Source: Oceanobacillus profundus (GTDB lineage: Bacteria > Bacillota > Bacilli > Bacillales > Amphibacillaceae). Taken from it: 64,000 nucleotides of DNA. The notes under the pieces were generated by a model. The model did no database searches and had not been told where the DNA came from. It saw only the letters and a program-made list of their open reading frames with translations. Positions 18,311-27,846 of the stretch are shown here, piece by piece. The stretch spans positions 310,001-374,000 of the forward strand of contig NZ_QWEH01000001.1 of NCBI RefSeq assembly GCF_003515705.1, written 5' to 3'. The stretch's first letter is position 1. The number at the start of each line of letters is the position of its first letter. Position numbers and translations under genes: made by a program.

Positions 18311-18400
18311 ATTTCTGTGACAGGATATGGTTTCAAAAAATTTGAATTATCGTTACCAAGATTTACACATCAGTTGATTAGGTCGCTATTGGTGATATGA

Positions 18401-18712
18401 AGCCCGAAAAGAAGAGAATCCCTGCTTTAAGGTCACTCATTAAAGGTATGAAAGCCCGAAAAGAAGAGAATCCCTGCTTAAAGGTCACTCATTAAAGGTA
18501 TGAGAGCCCGAAAAGAAGAGAATCCCTGCTTTAAGGTCACTCATTAAAGGTATGAGAGCCCGAAAAAAGTTGGATCCTCGCTTTAAGGTCACTCATTAAA
18601 GGTATGAAAGCTCGAAAAGAGGGAGATTCTCGCTTTAGGGTCACTCATTATCAGCATGATAGCTCGAAAGAAGAGGGATTCTCGCCATTCGGTTACCCAT
18701 ACCCATCGATAG
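18401..18712. repeat. 52-bp tandem repeat array, six units
   Basis: Units begin at 18401, 18453, 18505, 18557, 18609 and 18661, spaced exactly 52 bp, each opening with AGCCCGAAAA or AGCTCGAAAA. The first three are nearly identical and divergence grows towards the right end, where the last unit runs into GGTTAC...GTGACC inverted arms. Each unit contains CTCAT/ATGAG-type inverted arms around TTAAAGGT. 52 is not a multiple of three and no reading frame crosses the array. There are no unique spacers, so this is not CRISPR. It lies between two convergent operons. Confidence 0.9.
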
Positions 18713-18813
18713 AGTGACCGCCGACTGAGACTCTTATTAATTGGATAACCGGGCTGAAACCAGCAAAATAATTCTTGTCATCCTCATTACCTTAAAGTTT
18801 ACTAAATCTAAAT

Positions 18814-18864
18814 AAACTAAAAAAGCATGCAACTCTCAAAAAGAGTGCTGCATGCTTTTTTAGT

Positions 18865-18866
<2 letters not shown>
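18814..18866. terminator. bidirectional terminator, mainly for gdhA
   Basis: Two perfect 18-bp arms (18814-18831 and 18849-18866) each contain AAAAAAGCATGCA or its complement, so a U run is produced on either strand. The right arm overlaps the gdhA stop codon. Confidence 0.92.
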
Positions 18867-20259
<1,393 letters not shown>

Positions 20260-20404
20260 TCATGCCCTCCTTCATTTCTTTCCTTCGCACGCCAACAAAA
20301 AATACAATATACTATATATTTTACAAAAATTAATTAATCGAAACAATATAAAAAATAGATATAATCAATGCCAGTGTGAGATAATAACGGGGGAGGCGGT
20401 AAAT

Positions 20405-21310
20405 TTGGAGCTAAAACAAATTAAGTATTTTATCGAAGTCGCAAAAAGGGAACATGTTACGGAAGCCGCAGATGCATTACATATTGCACAGTCTGCTGTT
20501 AGTCGCCAGCTGTTCAAACTCGAGGAAGAACTCGGAGTCAATTTGTTTATTCGAGAAGGTCGAAATGTACGGCTAACACCAATAGGAAAAATATTTATGG
20601 AGCATATGGAAAAGGCAGTCCATGTGATTGATGAAGCAGAACAGGTTATTAAAGAATATACGGATCCAGAAAGAGGGACAGTCCATATCGGTTTTCCAAG
20701 CAGCTTAGCTAGCAATATGCTTCCAACATCCATTTCCGCTTTTCGAGAGCAGCATCCGAATGTGAAATTTAAATTGAAGCAGGGTACTTATTATGAATTG
20801 GTTGAAGCGGTTAAGAAAAGTGAAATCAATATGGCGCTATTAGGTCCAATTCCACAAAATGAGCCGAAATTAAAGGGGACCATTTTGTTTTCTGAAAACA
20901 TGGTTGCCTTATTGCCAGTGCGCCATCCGCTTGCAAACGAACCTGGCATAAAGCTAAATCAATTACGTAAAGATTCCTTTGTTTTGTTTCGTGAAGGATT
21001 TATACTAAGAAATGTTGTTGTTGAAGCTTGTAACCAGCTTGGCTTCCAGCCTCGAGTGTCCTTTGAAGGAGAGGATATCGAAGCAATAAAAGGGCTTGTA
21101 TCTGCTGGGCTGGGTGTAACGCTTATTCCAGAAATTACATTAATCGACCATTTACCACATGGAACGGTAAAAGTCCCAATTATAAATCCGAATGTTTCTC
21201 GTACGGTTGGAGTCATGATTTCAGCAGAACGTTCGTTGCTTCCTACTGAAAAACGATTCTATGAGTTTTTAAAGAGTTTCTATATGCGATTGGAGAAATT
21301 TCAAATTTAA
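20405..21310 (+). CDS. gltC: LysR-family regulator, GltC-like
   Basis: The 301-residue LysR protein has an N-terminal winged HTH (residues 1-60, with EHVTEAADALHIAQSAVSRQ) and a C-terminal effector domain. Stretches such as REHVTEAADALH, RGTVHIGFPSSLAS, SFVLFREGF and EGEDIEAIKGLVSAG closely follow B. subtilis GltC as I remember it, so it is probably GltC or a close paralogue. GltC activates glutamate synthase and responds to 2-oxoglutarate and glutamate. Here it is divergent from gdhA rather than gltB. TTG 20405 follows GGGGGAGG. No terminator is evident before the nrd region. Confidence 0.8.
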   Translation: MELKQIKYFIEVAKREHVTEAADALHIAQSAVSRQLFKLEEELGVNLFIREGRNVRLTPIGKIFMEHMEKAVHVIDEAEQVIKEYTDPERGTVHIGFPSSLASNMLPTSISAFREQHPNVKFKLKQGTYYELVEAVKKSEINMALLGPIPQNEPKLKGTILFSENMVALLPVRHPLANEPGIKLNQLRKDSFVLFREGFILRNVVVEACNQLGFQPRVSFEGEDIEAIKGLVSAGLGVTLIPEITLIDHLPHGTVKVPIINPNVSRTVGVMISAERSLLPTEKRFYEFLKSFYMRLEKFQI

Positions 21311-21355
21311 ACGTAGAATTAAGTTGCTTAAATTTTTGTTATATGCTATCGTTGA

Positions 21356-21403
21356 ATACAAGATATGGATAGTGAAAATGATGTTTAATACTATATATTG
21401 TAT
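21356..21403 (+). promoter_or_regulatory. two NrdR-like boxes and nrd promoter
   Basis: ATACTATATATTGTAT (21388-21403) fits the 16-bp NrdR palindrome (ACACWATATATWGTGT-like), and a weaker ATACAAGATATGGATA lies at 21356-21371. Their starts are 32 bp apart, the three-helical-turn spacing known for NrdR box pairs. TATAAT (21401-21406) overlaps the right box and would be the -10 element. NrdR represses ribonucleotide reductase genes in response to ATP/dATP. Confidence 0.65.
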
Positions 21404-21421
21404 AATGGGTAAGGTGATCGT

Positions 21422-21572
21422 GATCTTGTAAAAGGAGTCTATTACAAACTGAGGCTATCGGAAGAGTGGTTGATTTTTTATCAACTAATATAGCATAACG
21501 ATAGAAGGATAGTTTGTAAAGGAAATAAGATCAGAAAATCTGCCCTCATTTTTTGGGTGGATTCGTTTTTTT
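21422..21572 (+). promoter_or_regulatory. structured nrd leader RNA, candidate attenuator or riboswitch
   Basis: Four nested perfect stems can form. P0 is GATCTT (21422-21427) with AAGATC (21527-21532). P1 is TTACAAACT (21442-21450) with AGTTTGTAA (21511-21519). P2 is CTATCG (21455-21460) with CGATAG (21499-21504). P3 is GTTGAT (21469-21474) with ATCAAC (21480-21485). A terminator follows (21537-21572). TTGTAA at 21427-21432 can compete for the left arm of P1. No known purine, cobalamin, THF or ykkC consensus was recognised. It lies between the promoter and the nrd start. Confidence 0.6.
21537..21572 (+). terminator. intrinsic terminator inside the nrd leader
   Basis: AATCTGCCC (21537-21545) pairs with GGGTGGATT (21555-21563) including two G-U pairs, followed after CG by TTTTTTT (21566-21572). 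It lies about 85 bp before the first nrd gene and downstream of the nrd promoter, so it should stop transcription unless prevented. Confidence 0.7.
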
Positions 21573-21655
21573 AGTGTATTCATCATTGCTCATCCAGTAA
21601 GAGAGCGAGATATAATTGATATTTACATAGTTTTATATATAGGGAGGCAGTTAAC

Positions 21656-23890
21656 ATGGTAACAGAAACGAAACAAGTTCCTAGCACAATCGAAGAAATT
21701 GTTCAGGTAGCAACAAAGGGGATCTCTGTCGAAATTGATCAATTTATGGAGAAAGCATTACGCACAATAAAGCCAGAAATGGAAATTGAGAAAATTTCAG
21801 ACCGATTAATTAAAATTGCATTAGAAAATATAGACGAGGCAAATCCAGAATGGACTTATGTTGCAGCACGCATCTATTTACAGGAACTTTACCGTAAAGC
21901 TGGAGAAAATCGTAAGTATGACAGAGAAGCACGCTATGGATCTCTTTACGAATTAATTCAGGTGTTAACAGACGAAGGAGCATATGCGCCGAATATTATT
22001 TCGAAATATACGAAAGCTGAAATCGATCATTTCGGCAATATGATTGATCCCAATAGAGATTTCCTGTTTAACTATCTTGGCATATATACGGTCGCTACAC
22101 GTTACTTGGCTACCGATCATGATAAAAACATTTACGAGCTGCCGCAGGAACGCTGGATGGTTATCGCAATGTATTTGATGCAGGATGAAGATCCGTCTCA
22201 CAGAACGAAGCTTGTAGAAGAAGCGTACTGGGCATTAAGTAATCTTTATATGACTGTAGCGACTCCAACTTTAACGAATGCTGGAAAAACGCATGGCCAA
22301 TTATCAAGCTGCTTTATTGATACGGTTGATGATAGCCTGCAGTCGATTTATGACAGTAACACAGATATTGCGAAGCTTTCTAAAAACGGCGGCGGAATTG
22401 GTGTTTATATGGGGAAAATCCGTGCAAGAGGAAGCTCTATTAAAGGATTTAAAGGAATGTCCAGTGGTGTTGTGCCATGGATTAAGCAGCTGAATAATAC
22501 GGCGGTAAGTGTTGACCAGCTCGGAACAAGAAAAGGCGCGATTGCTATTTATCTGGATGTCTGGCATCAAGATATTGAGTCTTTCCTTGACTTGAAACTG
22601 AATAATGGGGATGACCGCATGCGTGCCCATGACATTTTCACGGGAGTTTGCTTGCCGGATTATTTCATGGAGCAGGTTGAACAGCGCGGTGAGTGGCATC
22701 TATTCGATCCACATGAAGTACGCCAAGTGATGGGCTATTCTTTAGAAGATTTTTATGATGAAGAAAAAGGGAATGGAACATGGAGAGAAAAATATCTAGA
22801 GTGTGTGGCAAATGAAAGCTTATCACGTAAAACAGTAAATGCAATTGATATTATGAAACGTGTGATGGTATCCCAGCTTGAGACGGGTACACCATTTATG
22901 TTTTACCGTGATGAAGTAAATCGTCAAAATGCCAATAACCATCAAGGAATGATTTACTGCTCTAACTTATGTACAGAAATTACGCAAAACCAGTCACCAA
23001 CACAGTTTGTGGAAGAATACCTGGAAAAAGAAAACACGATCGTAAAGAAATACCAGCCTGGTGATTATGTTGTTTGTAACTTAAGCTCGATTAACTTAGG
23101 AAAAGCTGTACCGGATAATGTCTTAGAGCGTTTGATTAAAATCCAAGTTCGGATGCTGGATAACGTTATTGATATTAATACATTGCCAATTATGCAAGCG
23201 GAAATTACCAATAAAAAGTATCGTGCAATTGGGTTAGGTACATTTGGATGGCATCATCTCTTGGCAAAAGAAGATATTGCATGGGAATCTGATCAGGCTG
23301 TAAGCTATGCGGATGAATTGTATGAGAAAATTGCCTACTTAACAATTAAAAATAGTATGGAGCTTAGTAAGGAAAAAGGAAGTTACCCAGCCTTTGAAGG
23401 AAGCACGTGGAGCACTGGGGCTTACTTTAATCAAAAAGGCTATGTGACAGACGAATGGACAGCATTACAGGAAGAAGTTGGCGAGCACGGCATGCGTAAT
23501 GGTTATTTAATGGCAGTAGCACCTAACTCGACTACGGCAATGATTGCAGGCTCTACAGCAAGTATCGATCCAATTTTCAATGTGTTCTACAGCGAAGAGA
23601 AGAAAGACTTTAAAATTCCTGTCACTGCACCGGAACTCGATCATAACACGTACAATATTTATCGCAGGTCTGCATATATCGTTGATCAGCGCTGGTCTGT
23701 TAAACAAAATGCAGTTAGACAGAAGCATATTGATCAAAGTATTTCATTTAACTTCTATGTGCCAAATACAATCCGTGCATCGATTTTATTAGATCTTCAC
23801 TTACAAGCATGGCGTGAAGGACTTAAAACAACTTATTATGTTCGTTCAACGTCGAATGATGTCGAAGAATGTGAGTGGTGTCAAAGTTGA
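21656..23890 (+). CDS. nrdE: ribonucleoside-diphosphate reductase, alpha subunit (class I)
   Basis: This is the 744-residue catalytic subunit that reduces NDPs to dNDPs. The radical site is in the usual glycyl/cysteinyl barrel, with MIYCSNLCTEI containing the active-site Cys, NLSSINLGKAV, and the C-terminal redox pair in CEWC. The N-terminal 90 residues resemble an ATP-cone whose first strands (the usual KRDG start) are missing, so dATP inhibition may be absent or altered. GGGAGG precedes the ATG. The next two genes overlap in series, giving an alpha-flavodoxin-beta operon. It could equally be named nrdA. Confidence 0.92.
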   Translation: MVTETKQVPSTIEEIVQVATKGISVEIDQFMEKALRTIKPEMEIEKISDRLIKIALENIDEANPEWTYVAARIYLQELYRKAGENRKYDREARYGSLYELIQVLTDEGAYAPNIISKYTKAEIDHFGNMIDPNRDFLFNYLGIYTVATRYLATDHDKNIYELPQERWMVIAMYLMQDEDPSHRTKLVEEAYWALSNLYMTVATPTLTNAGKTHGQLSSCFIDTVDDSLQSIYDSNTDIAKLSKNGGGIGVYMGKIRARGSSIKGFKGMSSGVVPWIKQLNNTAVSVDQLGTRKGAIAIYLDVWHQDIESFLDLKLNNGDDRMRAHDIFTGVCLPDYFMEQVEQRGEWHLFDPHEVRQVMGYSLEDFYDEEKGNGTWREKYLECVANESLSRKTVNAIDIMKRVMVSQLETGTPFMFYRDEVNRQNANNHQGMIYCSNLCTEITQNQSPTQFVEEYLEKENTIVKKYQPGDYVVCNLSSINLGKAVPDNVLERLIKIQVRMLDNVIDINTLPIMQAEITNKKYRAIGLGTFGWHHLLAKEDIAWESDQAVSYADELYEKIAYLTIKNSMELSKEKGSYPAFEGSTWSTGAYFNQKGYVTDEWTALQEEVGEHGMRNGYLMAVAPNSTTAMIAGSTASIDPIFNVFYSEEKKDFKIPVTAPELDHNTYNIYRRSAYIVDQRWSVKQNAVRQKHIDQSISFNFYVPNTIRASILLDLHLQAWREGLKTTYYVRSTSNDVEECEWCQS

Positions 23891-24321
23891 GGGCTATCAT
23901 CGCATATTTATCGTACAGTGGAAACACAGAAGAAGTAGCGGAATTGATGGAAAGCAAATTAAAGCGAGAAGGTATTTCTGTGGACATGCATCGAATCGGA
24001 ATCGATGCACCATTTGACCCGGAAAGCTATGACTTTGTTTTCCTTGGAACGTTTACTTGGGAAATGGGGAGTACACCAGACGAAGTGAAAGACCTTATAC
24101 TTGAGATCGGCTATAAACCAAATAATATTGCAGTTTTTGGAACTGGTGATACCCAATTTGGTGGGGATGATTTATTCTGTAAAGCTGTGGATAAGTTAGT
24201 GAGATTTTATGATAGTAAATGGACGGCTCTGAAAATTGAGCAGTCCCCTAGGGGAAGTCAAGAAGAAAAAGTGGAATTATGGTTGGAAGGAGTGTTGCAT
24301 CATGCCAAGAGCTATGCTTGA
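23887..24321 (+). CDS. flavodoxin-like protein in the NrdI position
   Basis: The protein has about 144 residues and a flavodoxin fold with an FMN phosphate loop in YSGNTEEVAE, then FLGTFTWEMGSTPDEVKDL and FGTGDTQFGGDDLF. The latter two are typical of true short-chain flavodoxins (YkuN/YkuP type) rather than of NrdI. Its place between the alpha and beta subunits suggests it supplies electrons for metal-cofactor assembly or radical maintenance. The stop of the alpha gene overlaps TTG 23887 (TTGA); GTG 23875 or 23878 are alternatives. Its 3' end overlaps the beta gene. Confidence 0.75.
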   Translation: MRAIIAYLSYSGNTEEVAELMESKLKREGISVDMHRIGIDAPFDPESYDFVFLGTFTWEMGSTPDEVKDLILEIGYKPNNIAVFGTGDTQFGGDDLFCKAVDKLVRFYDSKWTALKIEQSPRGSQEEKVELWLEGVLHHAKSYA

Positions 24322-25345
24322 AAAGGCTAAAACATTGGAACCATTGCATCCAAATAAATCGACCGGATTATTCGGTGGAAAATCAAGTGGGATTTTAAAC
24401 TGGAACGATATTGCTTATCCACATTGGTACAAAATGTACAAGCGACTTGTGGGTAATTACTGGCAAGCGGACGAAGTGAATATGTCCAGTGATGTGAAGC
24501 AATTCCCAACATTAACAGAGGAAGAGCGCGACGCCTATTTAAAAATAATCGGATTGTTATCCACATTGGATGCACCACAAACAAGAACAGCACTCTTAAT
24601 TTCGTTGTATGCAACAGACCCTTCTGTGCAATCTATCATGGCTGTGATTGCACAGCAGGAAGCAGTGCATAATGAGAGCTATTCGTACGTGTTATCATCT
24701 GTTGTCTCATTAGATGAACAAAACAAAGCATTCCAGCTTGGACGAGTGGATGAAGTTCTGCTTAAACGAAATGAAAACTTAACGAAGCAGTACAATGAAT
24801 TTGTGGAAGAACCAACTGTGGAAAACATCTTAAAAACTTTAGTCTACACATCCTTATTAGAAGGCATGTTCTTCTATTCTGGTTTTGCATTCTTTTACAA
24901 TCTGGCACGTCAAAATAAAATGGTGGGTACATCAACGATGATTAGCTACATTAATCGTGATGAACTGGAGCATGGCCGTTTTATTGGTGAACTATTCCGT
25001 GCGACATTGGCAGAGAATCCTGAATACAATACGGCAGAATTTACGGACTGGGTTTATGATCATTTCCGTGAATCGGTTGATTTAGAAATCGAATGGTCAA
25101 ACTATGTACTGGCAGAAGTAGAAGGTATTGATTTAGAGGAAATGGCAGGATATATTAAATATCGTGCAAACAAAATGCTGCGTTTGATGGGATTAAGTGA
25201 AATATATCCACAACATGTTGATAACCCAATGAAGTGGATCCGTGCATATGTGGATAACTTTGATGGGACGAAAACAGATTTCTTTGAACAGAAATCAAGA
25301 CAATATACGAAGACAAGTGATCTGAATGGATTTGATGATCTATAA
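24302..25345 (+). CDS. nrdF: ribonucleoside-diphosphate reductase, beta subunit
   Basis: This 347-residue radical-generating subunit has a ferritin-like di-metal fold. Metal ligands are seen as Asp in STLDAPQTR, ExxH in QQEAVHNESY and a second Glu/His set in NRDELEHGRF. A Tyr lies four residues after the first His (HNESY), in the position of the stable tyrosyl radical (Tyr122 of E. coli NrdB), so it is not a Phe-type (Ic) enzyme. I chose ATG 24302, 9 bp after AAGGAG, inside the end of the flavodoxin gene. A terminator follows. Confidence 0.92.
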   Translation: MPRAMLEKAKTLEPLHPNKSTGLFGGKSSGILNWNDIAYPHWYKMYKRLVGNYWQADEVNMSSDVKQFPTLTEEERDAYLKIIGLLSTLDAPQTRTALLISLYATDPSVQSIMAVIAQQEAVHNESYSYVLSSVVSLDEQNKAFQLGRVDEVLLKRNENLTKQYNEFVEEPTVENILKTLVYTSLLEGMFFYSGFAFFYNLARQNKMVGTSTMISYINRDELEHGRFIGELFRATLAENPEYNTAEFTDWVYDHFRESVDLEIEWSNYVLAEVEGIDLEEMAGYIKYRANKMLRLMGLSEIYPQHVDNPMKWIRAYVDNFDGTKTDFFEQKSRQYTKTSDLNGFDDL

Positions 25346-25379
25346 GGAAGAAGGCGCTATCATAGGCTTTCTGAGTAAA

Positions 25380-25415
25380 CAAAAATCCCCTTTTATAAAC
25401 TAAAGGGGATTTTTG
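25380..25415. terminator. bidirectional terminator between nrdF and the convergent gene
   Basis: CAAAAATCCCCTTT (25380-25393) pairs perfectly with AAAGGGGATTTTTG (25402-25415), giving a U run on both strands. Confidence 0.92.
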
Positions 25416-25419
25416 CTGT

Positions 25420-26685
25420 CTATAACTCGTCCAATAAAATTATTTCTCCACTAAAACTATCCACACCATATCCACAGTCTACTTTACCACATAAAATGTA
25501 GCGGTTTTGTGTCTTATCAAAAACGTAGACAGGCGTGATATCAATATGCTTAGCAAGCTTTTCAAATGCCTCTTCTTCAGAAAACTTAGGCTCGTCTGCA
25601 TGCTCGAAATGTTTAAACATATCCACAAGTGCTTGATTATCCACATAGTTGAGCGCTTCGTAATCTGCACCATCCATTAAAAGCTTGATTTTCCGGTCAA
25701 TGACACGTGCATCTGGCTTGGTTGGTCGTAACTCTGCGATGATATACGCTTTCTCACGCCATAATGCAGCAAGCTTCCAATCACCGCTGGCCTGTGGATA
25801 TTCGCGTTGCATAAAGTTTTGTACCGTTTTGATTACTTGTTTTTGCTCGTCATCATTCAGCGGTATATCCACTAGCGCATCTTTACTAGCAAATGCCTCT
25901 TCTACTGTAACTTCTTGTGAAAGATCAATATCTTTTCTTGCTAAGGGCTCTTCGATTGTTTTCTCCCATTGTAAGACAAGATCATGCTGTGTATAGGACT
26001 CAGAACTTTCCACTTGTTCATAGGAAATCGTTTTATCCCCATCATTTGTTACGAATACGGTTGTTATTCCATATACTGCATTCCACTTTTCTTCGTCTTC
26101 TAATGGAATCTCTAACAGCTTTGTCTGTGCTTTGGCAATAGGCTCAATTTTTTCCGGTGTTAATGCAAACGGCTCCCAATTTAATTGATCCTCATTTGGG
26201 AAATGACCGTCAATTGAGAATAACGTTAGCTTATGCCCATCATTAAATCTTACTTGAATCGATCCAGATGGAAATACTGAAATATTATCCACAGCTGCTT
26301 GGAAAAATAGTTCTTTATCTTCTTCCTGCACTAATTTAAACTGTCTGCCAAACTCCAATCCAGTTTCTTGCTCGATCCATTCAATTGCAAGTTCTGTATT
26401 ACCAGCTTTCGGTAAATCGGTTTCTAGCTTGTTCTCACCCTCAACGAAAATCAGCCGGCGTATTAATTTCGAGTGAATATCGATATCGATGCTAATCGTT
26501 CCAGCTGGATTTAAGTCATCATCTGAAATAATGGCGTCATTTGGAAACCATTCCATATTTAAAACAAAAGATTCGCCATTTTGGTCGATCTTCTCGCGGT
26601 AGATCGCATGTCTTTTTAAATAAAAAGCTTCAAGCTTAAATTTATCTGCTGTGAAATCAACAATTTCTTGAATTCGTACGTCCAC
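25420..26685 (-). CDS. uncharacterised protein, possibly YcdB/YcdC-repeat type
   Basis: The 421-residue soluble protein is acidic and lacks a signal peptide or membrane segment. It seems to hold two related halves with alternating strands and helices, which recall the YcdB/YcdC (PepSY-like) repeats of Bacillus. I am not sure of this. Residues such as GYGVDSFSGEIILLDEL close the protein. GTG 26685 follows GAGG by 9 bp. It stands alone, convergent with nrdF, and no function can be assigned. Confidence 0.5.
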   Translation of the reverse strand: MDVRIQEIVDFTADKFKLEAFYLKRHAIYREKIDQNGESFVLNMEWFPNDAIISDDDLNPAGTISIDIDIHSKLIRRLIFVEGENKLETDLPKAGNTELAIEWIEQETGLEFGRQFKLVQEEDKELFFQAAVDNISVFPSGSIQVRFNDGHKLTLFSIDGHFPNEDQLNWEPFALTPEKIEPIAKAQTKLLEIPLEDEEKWNAVYGITTVFVTNDGDKTISYEQVESSESYTQHDLVLQWEKTIEEPLARKDIDLSQEVTVEEAFASKDALVDIPLNDDEQKQVIKTVQNFMQREYPQASGDWKLAALWREKAYIIAELRPTKPDARVIDRKIKLLMDGADYEALNYVDNQALVDMFKHFEHADEPKFSEEEAFEKLAKHIDITPVYVFDKTQNRYILCGKVDCGYGVDSFSGEIILLDEL

Positions 26686-26970
26686 ATGTAAAACCTCACT
26701 TTTTGTGTTTGCCTATAGTATAACATTCCGGGAGTTATTATATCATGCAAGCTTTGTTTGTTGTGCATTTTGATTAAATAATCTGATATGAAAATAGCGA
26801 GAGGCGTTATAAATCAGTAACAATAAAAAATGGTACGTGTATAGATTGATTTTATTTTTTTATCATTTCACTTGAAAACTGGAAAATCTTACCGATATAA
26901 ATTATTGGGAGTAATCGGAATTATATTGTCCGATCTATGTTATCCATTATGTGAAGAGGAGAAATGGTTA

Positions 26971-27831
26971 ATGAAGCAAACAAATGTAAATGAGAATCTA
27001 CATCCTTTATTGCAGGCAATTATTAGTACAGCCCCATACTTTCAGCAACTGATTAATGATGATATCACAATAGGTGTTTATGACACTGAAAAACTGATTG
27101 TTAATTTCCCTGCTACTACATTTGCGTTGAATGTATCGCCTGGAGATCCATTGTTGGAAGGGGATATTATAACGAAGGCCATTCGAGAAAACAAAAATCA
27201 AGCAATGATTGTACCGGCACATATCTTGGGGGTAAACCTTGTTTCAATGGCAGTTCCGCTTCGTGATGAAAATGGGCAAGTTGTTGGAGGAGTCGGTGTT
27301 GGTCAAAACACTGAAAAAGCCAATAAACTGTCTGAGGTTGCAAATGGTCTCTCTACAGTCGTCGAAGATGTAACAAGCACGATTACAGAAATGGCAGTAT
27401 CCATATCCCAGCTTTCTGAAAATATGGGAGTTATTTCAGAAAAATCTAATAAGGTAAATGACAGTATCAAACTTATTGAAGACGTATCAAATGTAGTAAA
27501 AGGAATTGCAGATCAAAGCAATCTGCTTGGGTTAAATGCAGCTATAGAATCTGCTAGAGCAGGGGAACACGGTAGAGGTTTCTCTGTAGTTGCCGACGAA
27601 ATTAGAAAAATGGCAGCAGGATCCAAAAATCAGGTAGAAGAGATTCACACCATCACTACAAAAATTGAACAGATCATTTCCAGTCTGGATGAGGACATTC
27701 AGAAGACAAATCTTGAATCTGATTCACAATCAGCCGCAATCGAAGAACTTACGGCAACGATGGAAGAAATCAACAGAAATGTCTCTGACTTGGCTCAATT
27801 GGCCAAAGAGAATTTACAGCTAAAATATTAA
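26971..27831 (+). CDS. yfmS: soluble chemotaxis-type signal transducer (YfmS-like)
   Basis: The 286-residue protein lacks transmembrane segments. A sensor domain of about 110 residues ([14 protein letters not shown]...[16 protein letters not shown]) is followed by a methyl-accepting [16 protein letters not shown] with the conserved hairpin tip [22 protein letters not shown] (written in part, around residues 205-226). Its length and order match B. subtilis YfmS, a short soluble receptor. ATG 26971 has AGAGGAG 9 bp upstream; the frame is open further upstream but lacks a start with a site. yfmT-like follows 15 bp later, the same pair as in B. subtilis, so the sensor may respond to aromatic aldehydes or related compounds (inference). 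Confidence 0.82.
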   Translation: MKQTNVNENLHPLLQAIISTAPYFQQLINDDITIGVYDTEKLIVNFPATTFALNVSPGDPLLEGDIITKAIRENKNQAMIVPAHILGVNLVSMAVPLRDENGQVVGGVGVGQNTEKANKLSEVANGLSTVVEDVTSTITEMAVSISQLSENMGVISEKSNKVNDSIKLIEDVSNVVKGIADQSNLLGLNAAIESARAGEHGRGFSVVADEIRKMAAGSKNQVEEIHTITTKIEQIISSLDEDIQKTNLESDSQSAAIEELTATMEEINRNVSDLAQLAKENLQLKY

Positions 27832-27846
27832 TAGGAGTTGAATAGA

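Noticed and set aside
18401-18712. CRISPR array
   Set aside because: The whole 52-bp unit repeats without unique spacers, and no cas gene is near.
20300-20325. NrdR box in the gdhA-gltC gap (ATACAATATACTATAT)
   Set aside because: The dyad symmetry is broken, there is no partner box at 31-32 bp, and the genes are not NrdR targets.
21422-21532. Purine/2'-deoxyguanosine, cobalamin or THF riboswitch in the nrd leader
   Set aside because: None of the conserved junction or loop blocks of these classes is present; the topology is nested rather than three-way.
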